DNA of 64,000 bases, taken from Sordaria brevicollis. Taxonomy: Eukaryota > Ascomycota > Sordariomycetes > Sordariales > Sordariaceae. Location of the stretch: assembly GCA_033439795.1 (NCBI GenBank), contig JAUTDP010000013.1, forward strand, positions 1,674,001 to 1,738,000, in the 5' to 3' direction. A model generated the notes under the pieces. The model ran no database searches. It worked only from the letters and a program-made list of their open reading frames with translations, and was not told the origin of the DNA. Made by a program: the position numbers and the translations under genes. Shown one piece after another: positions 24,424 to 36,761 of the stretch. Position 1 is the stretch's first letter, and each line of letters begins with the position of its first letter.

Positions 24424-25976
24424 TCAAGCAGCGGTCGCCGAAACGGGCTCCTCCTTTTCCTTCTCATCCTCCTCCTTGATATCTTTAGTAACATCTTCCT
24501 TCTCCTCTTCCTTCTTCTCGGCCGATTCCGATACCGATTCCGGCTTCCTCTTCTTCTCGTCTTGCTTCTGCTTCTGCTGCTTCTTCTGCTCGACCGTCGT
24601 GATACCAGCCGCTTGGTTGTATAGCTCTGTCATGTTGTACTTCTTGAGTTCATCCCAGTCGCCATCTACAACACTCATTCCGCAGACCGTCTATTCGACG
24701 AATGTTAGCACGTGTTCCTCCAGCATCCAATCCATAGAAGTGACTTTTTCAAACACTTACCTGGAAAATATCCACCAAAATGACCTTGTCGGGATTCGTA
24801 AGATTGACCTTGTGACGCTCATCGTTGATCAGACCGGCAATGGTGTTGATGACCACGTCCCGCTTCAGGTTGCTGTGGTTGCGAATCGTAGGCCGGATGG
24901 CGTACGTGTAAGGCTTGTACTCCCTTTTCTGCTCTCCATCTTCCTTCTTCTCCTCTGTTGTTGTTTCCGGGGCACCCTCTGCCGTCTTTTCACCCTTCTT
25001 CCCGCTCAAATCAAAGTACTCCTCCAAAACCTGCCTCGCCGTCTCCGCCAGCCCTTGCTCCGTGGCCTTGCCCATCACGCTCATGGGCGTCAACCGGTTC
25101 AGGTAACGGCACTTGATCTTCCTAATGTCGGTGCACTGCTTGGTGTCGACGACTATCCTCTTGACGAACTCGACCGGCTTGATGGGGTCCCTTGTGCGCA
25201 CAAACAGGAGACAGTCAATGTTGAGCTTCATGGCCTTGAGCAGGGCTTTATCGTCCTCCTGCTTTTGCACGTCGGCCGGCTTCTTCTCCTTCATCTCGCC
25301 CAGCTCTTTCGCGATGGCGGCCGCGATGTCTAGATCTTCCGCACCGTTGTCGTCTCCGTCGCCGTTCTTGGCAGCAGCGTCAGCTTCTTTGCTGGCGGGC
25401 TTGATGCAGTACATGCTTTCAATGTACTCTTCGAAGAGGTTGATGACTTCCCGTGCCGCCTTGTTCTCCTGGTGGCGGGCGCAGGTCACCCAAATGCCGC
25501 GGTCGCCGGCCTGAGGGACCGAGTTGCGCTCGAGGGCGAGCTTGTTTGCTTGGTTGGGCGTTGTCCATTTGCCGCCATTGCCGCCGGTCTGTTCGGTGTG
25601 GGAAGTTAGTCATTATATGTTGAATGGGTTATTCAAGAGAGAATAGTGCCAAATGAATACGTATGGTTTTCATTGCCTAGGCCTCTGTTTATGTCCTTGA
25701 CAACAGCCCATAGTCAAAATGAACGAATGAAGCAAAACAAAGTAAACCGCATGCAAGAAGCGGAAACTCAATTGTGAAGACCCCTTGCGATGCAGCATGC
25801 TCAATCAAATCGAAAGCTTGCTCGAAGAGCATACATTTTTACTGCAAATCTCCGGGCACACTCGTGTCCAACGCACGCATTATTGGGGTTAAATTTACCT
25901 TCTTCTTCTTCTGCTTCTGGCCATCACCACCGCCAGGAGCGTCCTTTCTCTTGCTGCCCTTGTTGTCACCTCCCAT
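24424..25976 (-). CDS. tan1: tRNA acetyltransferase cofactor TAN1 (THUMP domain)
   Basis: Tan1 (human THUMPD1) binds tRNA and works with the acetyltransferase Kre33/NAT10 to make N4-acetylcytidine 12 in tRNA-Ser and tRNA-Leu. Three exons: 25976..25899, 25588..24761 and 24690..24424, each junction in phase 0, giving 390 residues. The N-terminus is Lys/Gly-rich (MGGDNKGSKRKDAPGGG), then GIWVTCARHQENKAAREVINLFEEY starts the conserved core. The THUMP region is recognisable from FVRTRDPIKPVEFVKRIV through RKIKCRYLNRLTPMSVMGKA to YKPYTYAIRPTIRNHSNLKRDVVINTIAGLI and KVNLTNPDKVILVDIFQ. Two acidic insertions are present. The last exon adds a long Lys/Glu-rich tail (about 80 residues) beyond the conserved core. 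Intron 1 is long for this window (310 bp). Confidence 0.93.
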
Positions 25977-27075
25977 TTTGGTCTTCTTTGACTTGGAGAC
26001 CTTGGTAGGTTTCGTTGACGACTTGTTCGGAGATCTTTTCTTGCGGGACTATTTCTTCCCCGTCTATACTGAGGGATGAGAACTTGGGTTTCCTTCCATG
26101 GGTTATTGTTAGTTTTTGTGTGATTTTCGACAAGATGGGGAGATGTGCAATGCACGCCGATAAAAAAAAAAGTGGCATTTCTACTGGCGGCATGATGAAC
26201 GAATTCCAGAACTGATAAAAGCACATGAGTAGGATAATATCTGGAAATACCTGTTATGAGTTTATGAACCCAGATGGCACGAACGATGCTCGGTTGCTGT
26301 GTGAATGTTTGGTGGTGACCGCGCGGCGCGTGTTCGAGGATGAAAGCTACGATCGACTGAAATGAGAGAAAGGAAATTTTGTAACAGGGCGTTTTTTACT
26401 TGTACGTCCTACCCTGCAGGGTACGCCAAGTCACGTGGGTCCGTAAATAACCTCCTCGATCGATGTGGTCACAGACTTATAACATGTCAACAATCGCAGG
26501 GCTTTCACCTTTCTAGGACTGTAGCCAGGAGGTACCAAGTGGCTGAGGGGATTGGCCTAAAATGATGGTTACCAGAACTAATTCACGTAGCAGTCAAAGC
26601 GAATCAAAGTTGTTTTCAAGTTCAAGTTCTTTCATTGCGCCTTTCCCTTGACACCAGCCTTCTCTGCTACCCTATCCATATCCTATTCCTTTACTTTTCG
26701 TGAGTTGTGGTAATCGTTCGTTACCCATAAAGACAGAAAACGCCATGCTATGTTCTTCAAGTCTACATAAAAAAAAACAAATAAGCGGGTAGTAGAGTGG
26801 TGGTGATAGTTTGCTGCAAAAAAATACCAGACCTCCATCCGTAAACCCAATGATCTTTTCATCCCATTCATCGTTGATATTTTCATTTTCCATCTTACTC
26901 CTTCACCTAACACCATGCCACCTAGCATGTCTTTTCTCTTCTTAGGCGTTCCTGATGGAACCCTGATGGTTTTCCTCTCACATCCCATTTTTTCGCTCCT
27001 CAAGACCTTCCCGTCTCCTACCGCCTTCCGCTATTTCAGCGCAGGTCAAGTGGTGTTTTACACCGCCGTAGGTGC
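25977..27075. other. Intergenic between POM152 and TAN1
   Basis: The promoter and leader of TAN1 and the 3' region of POM152 share this 1.1-kb gap. No gene is seen. Confidence 0.45.
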
Positions 27076-30000
27076 TCATTGGTACTTCAACAACCGCCCA
27101 TCCTTACCCTCCACATACTCCACCCCGAGCATCTGCGTAGAAAACGCGCAGAAGCGATCCTTGATGGCAACGACCTCGTATGTACCCTCCTGGCTGGCCT
27201 TGATGACCTTGCTGTACTCGTCGCTGATATCGTGCTTGGTTTCAAGAACCGTCGGGCGCTCATTCTTCTTCTTGGGGTTGGTGCTGCGAGTGTACGTGAA
27301 CTCGAACGGCGGAGTACCGTAGAATTCGAACAGAATCTCTACCTCGCCACCCTCGTGAATGTCCGTGTACACCTCTTTGCCCTTGGAGATACGGGCCGCA
27401 GGAAGCGGGTGGATCGTCTTGGAGAAGCTGACGGGAGCGCGGCACTCAGATGCCCGGTCACTAACCGAGGTAATCGTGAACTCACCGGGGTGCTCGGCGA
27501 TACGGCGGAAAGTGGTGGTGGAAGACCTGGCCCTGGACTCCTCACCGTTGAAGGTGTACCAGACTTCGAAGGGAGCAGCACCAGCAAGGGAGTATCCGAG
27601 ACGTTCGCCGACGCAGTAGTCGGTGCGGGTCTCGAGAGGATAGATGGTGGGCGCCTCGAAGAGCTGGATCTGAACCGAGTTGGCCTTGGCTTCGGGGGCA
27701 TCTCTGTGAGAGGAAGTGTAATCGGAGATGGAGTGGCAACCGCTGCCGTCGCGAACGCTGCGAATGCGAATCGTCTGGGTTCCGAGACGCAGCTGGTGAC
27801 GCGGGATTTGGATCTCGTACGAGTTGGAGTTGATGGCAGGAGTGCGGTACACTTCCGGGATAGGGCTGCTTTGATGTCTGATCTCGAACTCGAGGTTGAA
27901 GGGAGGGACACCATTGAGGGCAATGGGGATTGACTCCGACTCGCCTTGGTCCGTCTTGCAGTACTTGAAGGTCTGGCCAGGCTTGACAAAGGAAGCAGTG
28001 GGCTTCTGGTTGACCTTCTGCTTAACAGTGACCGACTTGAAAGTACGGTCATTGTTGTAAAGGTTATCCGAAAGAGTGTTGAACGTGTAGGTGTACTGGC
28101 CCGCCCTGGATGTGTCTGCCGAGACGGAGCCCTTGCCGAGAGCAGCATCGAAATCCTTCCTACTGATAGATGCTGGCCCGGACGCAGGTTGGTGGCGAAT
28201 CTGGTATTCAACGTGGAAGGGAGGCGTTCCTGGCAAAATGTTAGTGGGGGCCGTGACGGAGAAGACAATGGGGGTACATGGTGGAAGAAATTAGAGTGTT
28301 CTTACCTTTGAGTGCGACTTCAAATCCGGAGACATCGCCCTCGCAGACATCGCTCACAACGAAGTTATTAGTTCCATCGGGCTTAACATGAGCAGACTGC
28401 ACAACGGCAAGCTCTGGACGAGCGAACCAGTTGACTTCGAAAGACGATGCCTTCGGATCAACAACGCCATGGCACTGCCGATCCCAGACATCAGTGATCT
28501 GGAAGATACCCTTTGTGCGAACGTCGAGGAAATCATTGTCGTGCCTGATCGTCTTCTCCAGAACCCTAGGAGCGTTTCTCGAGGTGTCATTAACATTGCT
28601 GTAGAAAACCTTCCACGGGCCCTCTCCAGTGAGGCGAAGCGGTAGCTTGATGGTCGAGCCCTCAACAGCCATCGTCCTGCGCTTGGCATCGATAAGACCA
28701 AACGCTGCTCTGGGGTTTTGGCGGCGCACGGAGATCTTGACCTCATCCTGCAAGAAGTTACGGCACGCTCTCTTGTCCATGACGCTTGTCAATGCCAACG
28801 TGTACTCGCCACCCTTACCAAGGGAGCCCGTCTTGATCTGATACTTGTTCGACTGAATATCCTTGACCTTGTGCTGCTTTCTCTTGCCGTCATGGATGAC
28901 TTCCCATTCCAGAGTGAACGGCGCGTCGCCTTGGAGCGATACATCCACCGAAACATCATCGTTGAGACAAGCGGCCATGTTACCAGTTTGCACGATGCTG
29001 GCGGAGGCTGCTGGCTTGACATCTTGCTCGAGGGTATACTCGGACCCGCTGAGCTTCTGAGGTTCGTAGATAGCATCGCCGATGTGGGTGAACACATACT
29101 TGTGATGTCCAGCGATTCTAGGAATGAGCTCTTGCTGAAAGCGTAGGCCATTAACCTTGATACGCTCAGCCGAACGCTGCCCATTGGAGATGACCTCGTA
29201 CCGGACGTTGAAGGGCGGAGTACCGATGAGGTCCATGTCGACGCGCAGTCCAATGGAATTGCCAGCGCAAGTGTCTGGGATCTCCTCCGAGCGCAGCGTA
29301 AGCTTGGGCTCGAGAGGATTCAGCAGCAAGCACGAAGACGGCTCCTGAACTTCTCCCTCGCAATCACCGGCAAATACCGACTTGACAGTATACAAACCAG
29401 GCGTAGAAATTCTGGGCCGGTCCCTAGCATTCTTGGCATCGTAGCTGCCGATAGAAACGATATCACCATGATCACCGCTCTTGGTAAGGGTGTCAATGGG
29501 CGAGAATTGCCAAATGATGTGGTGCGTAGTGTCCTCAGGTACAGGTCCAGGAAGCTCATATCGGATGGGAAGATCCTTGGAGCCGCCCCTGGCAACCTTG
29601 AGAGGGTTTCTGACATCACATCCTTCAAGGCGGACACGAGGTCGCTCCTTGACGTAGAGGTTCTGCACCAAATGCTTAGGCTTGGTCTTGGGATCCAAGT
29701 CGTCGGCATGACCGGTGTAGCTAACAACGTTACCGAACGCATCGTGGACCTCATCGACGGAATATTGCCAAGCTCCGCCAGCGTTCATAGACTCATTGAG
29801 GCTGACGGGAACCCGCTGAGCGCGAGCCCACGAAACATCATCATCCTCGACGAGTTTCGCGAGACTACGCGAAGCACCGAGGAGCGGAGAGGAGAAGCCC
29901 TCTGGCTGCAGGCTCTGGACGTTGAAGCTGTGGTCTTTGCCATTGACAGTGCGGCTGTAAACGACTTTCAGCGGCGGCGTACCGTCAACCGAGAGGCTGA

Positions 30001-31042
30001 GGTCAGATAAGTCGCCGACACAGCGGTTTTGCGAAGGCACCACTCCAACGCTCGCGCGAGGGCAAGGGACCACAAAGGTCAAGGGAGTCCTGCGATGAAC
30101 TTCGAGCTTATACTCGTCAAGAGCCTTGCCCAGGCGGTAGGCGCCAGGCTTCTTGACGGGAAAGTTGTACTTAACAGTGAAGATCTCGTCGTCGGCGTTC
30201 CTCTTGACCTCATTCTTGATTTCCTTGAGCTGGCTTCTTGTCAACTTGATGACTTCGTGCTCGTTGGTTTCGAGGTCGGTGCGGATGATCTCAACGTCAA
30301 TGGGCGTCGTCGCGTTGAAGAAAAGAGGGATCGAGGCAAGCTTCTTGTCTGCGCCAATACAGTACGGGGTATTTTCGGGGTTGAGCACCACGGAACTAGA
30401 TAGAGTCAGAACTTGCTCGGTTTTTCTCTTCTCTTGGTTGGGATAATGGATGCGCTTGACTTACCCTTCGGGGAGAATGTTGATGATCTGCCTACCCATG
30501 AGGAGGGAGTGGTTGTAGAGGATGCTGGATACCTTGACTTGATGCTCGGTAATGGCAAGCTCTCTGTCGTAGAAGATCTTGACAAAGCCAAAGAGCCACG
30601 TTTGCCATGGAAGGCCGATATTGAACATGAACATCCAGTCAACGAGAGCGTGGCCAACAAAGGCGAAAACGACGAAAGACTGTGACAGTTCGAGCCATGG
30701 TATCCTAAGCTCTGGAAGGCCGAAGAGGAAGGTGAGATCTAGGGCAATCCACTTGAGGAACAACCAGAAAGACTCTGTATTTCCTTCCACCACTTGCGTC
30801 CAGTCGTACACCTTCCAGGCAAACAGTGCCGCATAGACGGCAACGGCGTAAAGGCGCTGTGTAGGCGCATCGATGACGTGAAGCGGGATCACAGGCCCCG
30901 GCCCTGTTGGTACCGGCGCATTCCTTTGGGGAGCGACGGGGAGGGCGTTGGGTGTGGCCGTCCGGTTGCGATTTGCAGGAGGAGTTCCGGTTCGTCTTGG
31001 TCCGGCCATGGGAAAGCCGCCTATAGAATCCTTGCCCACCAT
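27076..31042 (-). CDS. pom152: Nuclear pore membrane protein POM152
   Basis: POM152 is the fungal counterpart of gp210, a transmembrane ring nucleoporin whose Ig-like domains lie in the perinuclear lumen. Exons: 31042..30465, 30395..28306 and 28229..27076; phases 2 and 1 are restored correctly, giving 1,273 residues against 1,337 in yeast. Residues about 45-165 carry the hydrophobic segments ([51 protein letters not shown]). The remainder shows repeated Ig-like units with a recurring signature GxPPF/L-x-V/L-x-Y/F ([80 protein letters not shown]), eight visible. The ATG at 31042 is the first in frame; the ATG at 31009 is an alternative. The longer frame to 31087 starts with TTG. Confidence 0.94.
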
Positions 31043-31196
31043 GGCATGCCCGAGTCTGCGTAGGCTTGAAGGCTTCGAGACCGGCAAGGTGTTGTTATTT
31101 GGGATGTCGATTGTAAACCAGCGAAAGTATGGCTCGAGTTGATCAGCCCTTCTTGTGTGTATAGGTGTGGGTTGTGATTGTCGTTGTGCTCGCCGT

Positions 31197-31240
31197 GTTC
31201 GTCGTCGTCGTCGTTGTCGTCGTCGTCGTGACTGTCGTCG
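31197..31240 (+). repeat. Imperfect GTC trinucleotide repeat
   Basis: GTC (also read TCG/CGT) repeats in tandem with a few interruptions (GTT and a GAC). It lies in the leader or promoter of POM152. Confidence 0.75.
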
Positions 31241-31413
31241 TCGGGTTTATTCAATCGCCAAAGGACGGATGGTCCACGGGGAGAGGCGTAAGAGTTCAAA
31301 GCCTCAGTTGGTGGGCAATGATGGTGTCGAGGTGCGGCATCAACGACGGCGTGCTGTCTTCCCTTTCGGCTGGGATTTTGTTGTTCTGTTTGCGGGCAGG
31401 CAGAATGATGGGC

Positions 31414-31599
31414 CTAAAAATTCCCAGCACTCTCAACAGTCACGTCAAAGACGCGCCCGGCTGTGGTCTTCCACTTGAGGTTTGCAGTCGCTGCCCACTG
31501 CGGTGCTGGCACTGCTAGCGTGTGCCAATGGTCAGGGCCCTTTGCTGTTTTGACGACGGTGATTGGATCGTTTGTGGTATTGGGTAAAAGGATCCGCAT
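31414..31599 (-). CDS. Possible small protein of 61 residues
   Basis: A minus-strand frame runs from an ATG at 31599, with an in-frame TGA immediately before it, to TAG at 31414. The composition is protein-like, with three Trp, a His and balanced charge (begins MRILLPNTTNDPITVV, ends GRVFDVTVESAGNF). It is tandem to and about 370 bp upstream of POM152. I recognise no family, and an overlapping plus-strand frame is also open, so it may be chance or an upstream reading frame in the POM152 leader. Confidence 0.28.
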   Translation of the reverse strand: MRILLPNTTNDPITVVKTAKGPDHWHTLAVPAPQWAATANLKWKTTAGRVFDVTVESAGNF

Positions 31600-32547
31600 T
31601 CAACGGGAACCTTCCCCACTTGCCGCCATGGTTGGTCAGTGCTCGTCTGAAGCTTCCCCTGCCTTCAGCTGCTCCAAGCTGTCAGATAGTGCAGTACGTA
31701 CCTTGCTGGAGGTCTCATCCCGCCATGAGCGAAAGCAAAAGGTGAGCCGGTTGAACAACAAATTGGCTCAAGAAGCGAACATGCGCGACGCTTTGGAGAA
31801 GACTCTCTATGCTGCAGGATCATAATGGGAGCCCGGGCACTCTGAGTGTCAAAGTTTGAGGTTGATATGCAAGATAGCCATTTCACTCGGTGCACCAGCG
31901 ATAGATGACATCCAAATTGCAGGAATGAGGGTCTCCGGTGTTACAGGTACCATCCTGTCTAACAGCAACTTAACCTCAAGCATCTGCGTGTCTCTGCAAC
32001 AACACCGCACGACACCTACAGCTTCAGCCCACAGAAGTCACGACATCAACATCTTCCATGGTCGTCGTTCGTTCATTGTATAACCCCAAGCTAATTGACC
32101 TGACCTTTAAAAGTAATTGGAAGACACACGCGACTAATTGGTTTTCTTATCGGGACATAGCCGCGAACCTAGTCCCCAAGTCTTCTTATTCAAGCTGTCA
32201 AGGATCATCGGACTGAAAGCAAGCGAGTTCTTGGTGCAGTTCACTCGCAGCATCAGGACGCACTTCTCCATCTCTCTCCTTGAATGTGCTCGTCCCATCA
32301 ACTTTCAGTCACTGCAGATTTGGAGTCATCGCTAAGCACAAAGTTTGGGAGCAAACACCTCAACGTAGCCATTGACCAAACTCTCACAAGTCACAAGCCA
32401 GGATCCCGCGGTACACTCCTTGCTAGCCGTCAGAACAGCAACTGCTCGTGAGACGAGAGCTGTAAAAGACAATCAGCCTGACCCTCCTCCTCTTTTACCT
32501 TCCACCTTTCACCAACTTCATTTCACGATAACTGCTTTCAAACAAAT

Positions 32548-34369
32548 ATGGAGCCAAACGGCGAAGCCACGACAACCCGTCGCTCGGGGCGTGCCCGCAA
32601 GCCTAACGCACGATATGCGGATGTCAGTTCTGATGACGAACTCAACTCGGCTGTCAGCATCAAGACCAACAGGAAGAGGCCGTCACTCGAACCACAGAAC
32701 TCGGAGAAATTGGTAAAGCCATCGAATTCAGATGGATCACCGATGGTCAAGGGGTCGCCCGCTGCAGAGGAGGAAAAGACAACTACTCAACCCCGACGAA
32801 ACGCAAAGCGCAAGGCAGCACCCGAAGTATTTGACGTACCCGTAAACGTCTTGGAGGCATCGTTAGGGCCGTGGCAGGAGAATGAGCTAGCAGAGTGGCC
32901 AAGCTGGACGGACCTGGAATCCGATCCTGTCTCCTTCAATCGTATCCTCAAACTGCTCGGCATACAGGAGGCTAAAGTGAGAGAGGTGTTGTCCGTCGAT
33001 GAGGAATCGCTCCTTCTTCTCCCGTAAGTTTGGTAGCACCGCCCGCGTTGCGTCAAGGGGTATCAACAGGTACTGACTGCGCGCAGCGAGCCTCTATATG
33101 GCCTAGTGTTCTTATACCAGGTCATGGATGAAGAAGAAGAGGATCTGGAACCAGACGAGGAGTTTGGATTATGGTTCGCTAACCAGGTAAGTCTTTTGGT
33201 CCCTCTTTGCAAGTCTCGCTCTGTTGTCAACTGCGGCTGACTTTGGTGTACAGACAACCAACAACGCATGTGCGACAGTTGCTTTATTCAACATCATCAT
33301 GAACGCAGAAGGTCTTCCACTCGACACAAATCTGTCAAAGTTCAAGGAGGAATCGAAGCCCCTTTCTCCCCCATTGCGTGGCCACCTGCTCAGTAACAGT
33401 TCATGGATAAGAGTGGCTCATAATCACTTCGCAAGGTACGCGCCTGACACCGCTGAAAGGAGCGCTGACAATTGCACCAACGAAACTGACGGTTCAATAG
33501 ACGCCTGGATCTTCTCAATGCAGCCCTTGCACTCGAAAATAAGGTTGAAGATAGCAAAAAGAAGCGTGCCAAAACCGCAGCGCGCCGCACGAAGAAGGGG
33601 CAAGAGATTGAGGATGCGTACCATTTTGTTGCTTACGTGCCAGACCACCGAGACCGTAGTGTATGGGAGCTCGATGGACTCAAGTTCCACCCTCGCTTCG
33701 TCGGTAGGTCCTTTTTCTTCCAGAAGCAAAAACAGTGAAGTTAGCCTAACAGATCATGTAGGGAGATTCGAGGAAGGGGCGCACTGGACGAGCGCAGCCC
33801 AGCCGGTCATCCAAGAAAAAATGATGGAGTATGAGGCCGGCCAGCTGGCGTTTAGCCTCCTCGCCCTATGCGGAGAACGTCGGGCCGCGCTACGGCGTCA
33901 ACTCGCTGTCAACATTCAATGCACAAAGCTCCTGGATGATGCATTCGGAAAAGAATCGGCCTGGTTGGAGGAAGAGACCTCTTCGCCTTCTTCTCATGAT
34001 CACATCAGTAACTTTAACGCCAAGAGCAAACTCGACGAGTTCCAGCTCAGTGTAAACGAAGCTGAACTCTTGATTAAGAGCTCGTCACACGTCCGTCGAT
34101 TGCAGGAGAGGATACAGGCCGGCAGTATGGAAATGGCTGAGGCGCTGCTTTTCAAGACAGAGCTTCGCCAGAAACAGGAACAACTTCGGTCGCAGTACTA
34201 CACAGAAATCGCGTCTGGGCCGGACGGTGATGAAGGCGGCCATTCTCGGGATGAAGATACTGGACGGAGGAAAGACCACACACCAGCAATTCATGAGTGG
34301 GTAACGAAGCTTGCGGAGCGTGGTGTGCTAAGGGAGCTACACGAGCAGGTCAAACGAAGCGGTTCGTAG
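32548..34369 (+). CDS. Ubiquitin C-terminal hydrolase, UCH37/BAP1 type (peptidase C12)
   Basis: A cysteine deubiquitinase of the UCH family. Five exons (32548..33023, 33087..33186, 33254..33435, 33501..33703, 33762..34369) join in frame to 522 residues. The catalytic residues are all present: oxyanion Gln192, nucleophile Cys198 in NNACATVALFN, His294 in DAYHFVAYVP and Asp311 in VWELDGL. The start of the domain is EWPSWTDLESDPVSFNRIL. Unlike short UCH enzymes it has a 100-residue basic N-terminal extension (RRSGRARKPNARY, later RRNAKRKAAPE), resembling a nuclear signal, and a long C-terminal helical tail with an EYEAGQLAFSLLALC segment reminiscent of the UCH37-like domain. A Lys/Arg-rich crossover insertion (KKKRAKTAARRTKKGQ) precedes His294. 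Either a proteasome-linked (UCH37) or chromatin-linked (BAP1) role is possible. Confidence 0.93.
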
Positions 34370-35524
34370 AATTCCTCCCTACGAGGGCTGATTGTCCACT
34401 GCCAGTACCTGAATCGCCTCCATAGCGAGTGGGAGAACCTGGTTCTGGGGATAAGGGATTTCAGGGTCAATGAAAAAAAAAATGGCATTGTTACGGCTCA
34501 AAGATTGGGAATGTTGGTTTTGATTTCGACAAAGCCAGGTAACCAACAGGCTTGTTCCCACCAGAGGGCAACTATATTAGACCTGGTCAGCTGTTTAGTA
34601 GATGATAAACGTGAAACAAGATTGAAAAAGATGTTGGAAAGCCAATGACACACGGGAACCGTGCCATATGGTCTCTTTGTGATCGACCATGTTTTGATGC
34701 CTTGCAAGTTTGAATAAGTTCCATCATCACACAGGCTGTATCACGCGTCTCCCTGTGACGTAATTTTGGATGATATTCCACAGCTGGCTCGTCGGTACCT
34801 CTTAAGGGCAGGCGGTCAAGTTGGGTAGCGATTCATTAAGCCGGCAGAAAGATGGCCATCAACATTCTCACGACAAATCAAGAAGGCGGTCTTGAATCGT
34901 CAACAAGCCGGTTCCCGCCAAGGCCAGATTTCGACGGGCAAAATGACGGCATGACCCCTGCCACCCAAAGCAGGACCCTGTCATTCATCCAGACTTTCCA
35001 GAGAGCGAGGACGGAAGACGGGAGCATTGACCTGCGGCACACACTGGCACTGACTGCACTGCCGTAAGAGGGGAACTACCTCGAAAACTGAAAGGCACCG
35101 GGCGTGACCAACACCACCACCTTGTCTTGGTTTGGCCCGTCACATATTCATACAATAATACCTTTACCTGTCCCTCCACTAACAGACATCTTTTCTCTTC
35201 CTCTTCTTCATTTTGCAGAAAAAAAGCTGTAAAAAAACATTTCTGTTGTCCATCGGTAAGCAGCTCTTGTTCAGCACCTCTTCTGGGACCCCATCTTCAC
35301 ATGTACGAAGCATAGTACCCAAAACCTCTACCTCTAGAATAGGCTGCATCTTTTCTCTGAGCTCCAACTGACCAACTTTTCTTACAAGACCCTCCTTGCA
35401 TCCGACAACTACCACAAAAGAAAAAAAAAAACACGACAAGCGCCCGACACGACACCATCCATTTCTTGCAATTCACGAGATCTTCCAAGCCATACCTCCG
35501 ACTTCAACTTCACGAACCACAATC
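34370..35524. other. Intergenic region upstream of CHO1
   Basis: About 1.15 kb holds the UCH gene 3' end and the CHO1 promoter and leader, which is rich in C, T and A. One plus-strand open frame of 71 codons (34852..35067) starts with ATG but has no recognisable family. Confidence 0.4.
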
Positions 35525-36761
35525 ATGTCGAAACGGCCGAGTTATGCGTCGGTCGCCAATGGCGCCGCAACCCAGAACGACTCCACCTCCGCCGCTACTA
35601 CCGAGTTCGATCGCTGTATGTTTTCTTTCCTTCCACGGTCCCGGCTTTCCGCGAAACTACTGTTCGAGGTTGTCTAGCACATCGCTTTCGAAAGAACCGG
35701 CACAACTCGACGCTTATATCCAAATGAAAACTGTTGCTAACATGGCGCCTCCATCTCCAGCTCACGACAAGCAAAAAATTCTCTTCGCTGCCGATGCGGG
35801 GCACTTCTCTCTGATCCGCGCCATGCACCTCGCGGATCTCATCACTGAGTTGAATGGTTAGTTCTTATACGTCGTGGTTACCCTCGCGCATCCTGTCTGT
35901 TGTGTGGTTGGGAAGCTGGCGCTTGTGACACTGGAACTTTCTGGGCTATAAGCGCCCAAGAGGCCATGTCGTCACGAACAGCGCTCAGTTCCCACGAAAG
36001 AATATGTTGACGCATAGCTTCTGCGCAAGCTGCGGTTCCATGGGAACCATGTTGAACAGAAATGCTAACGGCTTGTTGCAACTTTCCTAGGTCTTTGCGG
36101 TGTTCTCTCCCTCTTCTCGTCTTTGCGCTACTGCCTCGGCGACCCTGCCGACAAGAGCAACCTTTACTGGGCGCTAGGCTTCCTTCCTTTCGGCATGTTC
36201 TTCGATTTTATGGATGGCAAGGTAGCGCGTTGGAGGAAAAAGAGCAGCATGATGGGCCAAGAGCTGGACTCGCTGGCTGATCTGGTACGTGATAACATGA
36301 TCGCACGCGTTTTCTTTCCCACCCTCAGTCCTTCGTCTCGGTTCCTCTCTAGGACAGTCGACGAATCTAACCTCTTGTTCGAACCGCTACAGATCTCCTT
36401 CGGCGTCGCCCCCGCCATCGTCGCCTTTGCCATTGGTATCCGCACCCCTCTCGACCATCTCTGCCTCGGTTTCTTCGTCCTCTGCGGCCTCACCCGCCTC
36501 GCCCGCTTCAACGTGACGGCGACGCACATCCCCAAGGACGCCAACGGCAAGGCCGCCTACTTCGAGGGCACGCCGATTCCCACCACGCTCGGCCTGGACG
36601 CCGTCATGGCCTACTGGGTATCGCAGGGCTGGATCCATGACTCGCTTCCATGGGGCACCATGTTCCAGGGCACCGCGCTCGAGTTCCATCCGATTGTCCT
36701 CGTCTTTATGATCCACGGCTGCTTGATGACGAGCAAGACTATTCACATTCCCAAGCCTTAA
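35525..36761 (+). CDS. cho1: CDP-diacylglycerol-serine O-phosphatidyltransferase
   Basis: Phosphatidylserine synthase transfers serine onto CDP-diacylglycerol in the endoplasmic reticulum, the entry to phosphatidylethanolamine and choline synthesis in fungi. Exons: 35525..35615, 35761..35856, 36091..36284 and 36393..36761; phases 1, 1 and 0 join correctly and give 249 residues. The CDP-alcohol phosphotransferase signature is complete: D101-x2-D104-G-x2-A-R-x8-G118-x3-D122-x3-D126, the last Asp lying just before intron 3. Upstream is the Cho1 hallmark HFSLIRAMHLADLITELNGLCG, and hydrophobic spans follow (SFGVAPAIVAFAIGI, FHPIVLVFMIHGCL). The N-terminal 30 residues are a Ser/Thr/Ala-rich variable tail. 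The first intron uses a branch-like GCTAAC about 20 nt before its acceptor; an earlier acceptor at 35677 gives a frameshift. Confidence 0.96.

Larger units (their letters stand above)
31043..32547. other. Divergent region between POM152 and the UCH gene
   Basis: This 1.5-kb interval holds two promoters. It contains a GTC/GTT trinucleotide tract near 31197-31240 and a short minus-strand open frame at 31414-31599, listed separately. Other open frames overlap it on the plus strand. Confidence 0.45.

Noticed and set aside
27079..27933. 284-codon plus-strand open frame
   Set aside because: Antisense shadow of POM152 exon 3.
35678..35760. Earlier CHO1 exon 2 start using the TAG at 35675-35677
   Set aside because: It puts the exon in the wrong frame and meets a stop; the acceptor at 35760 restores the conserved Cho1 frame.
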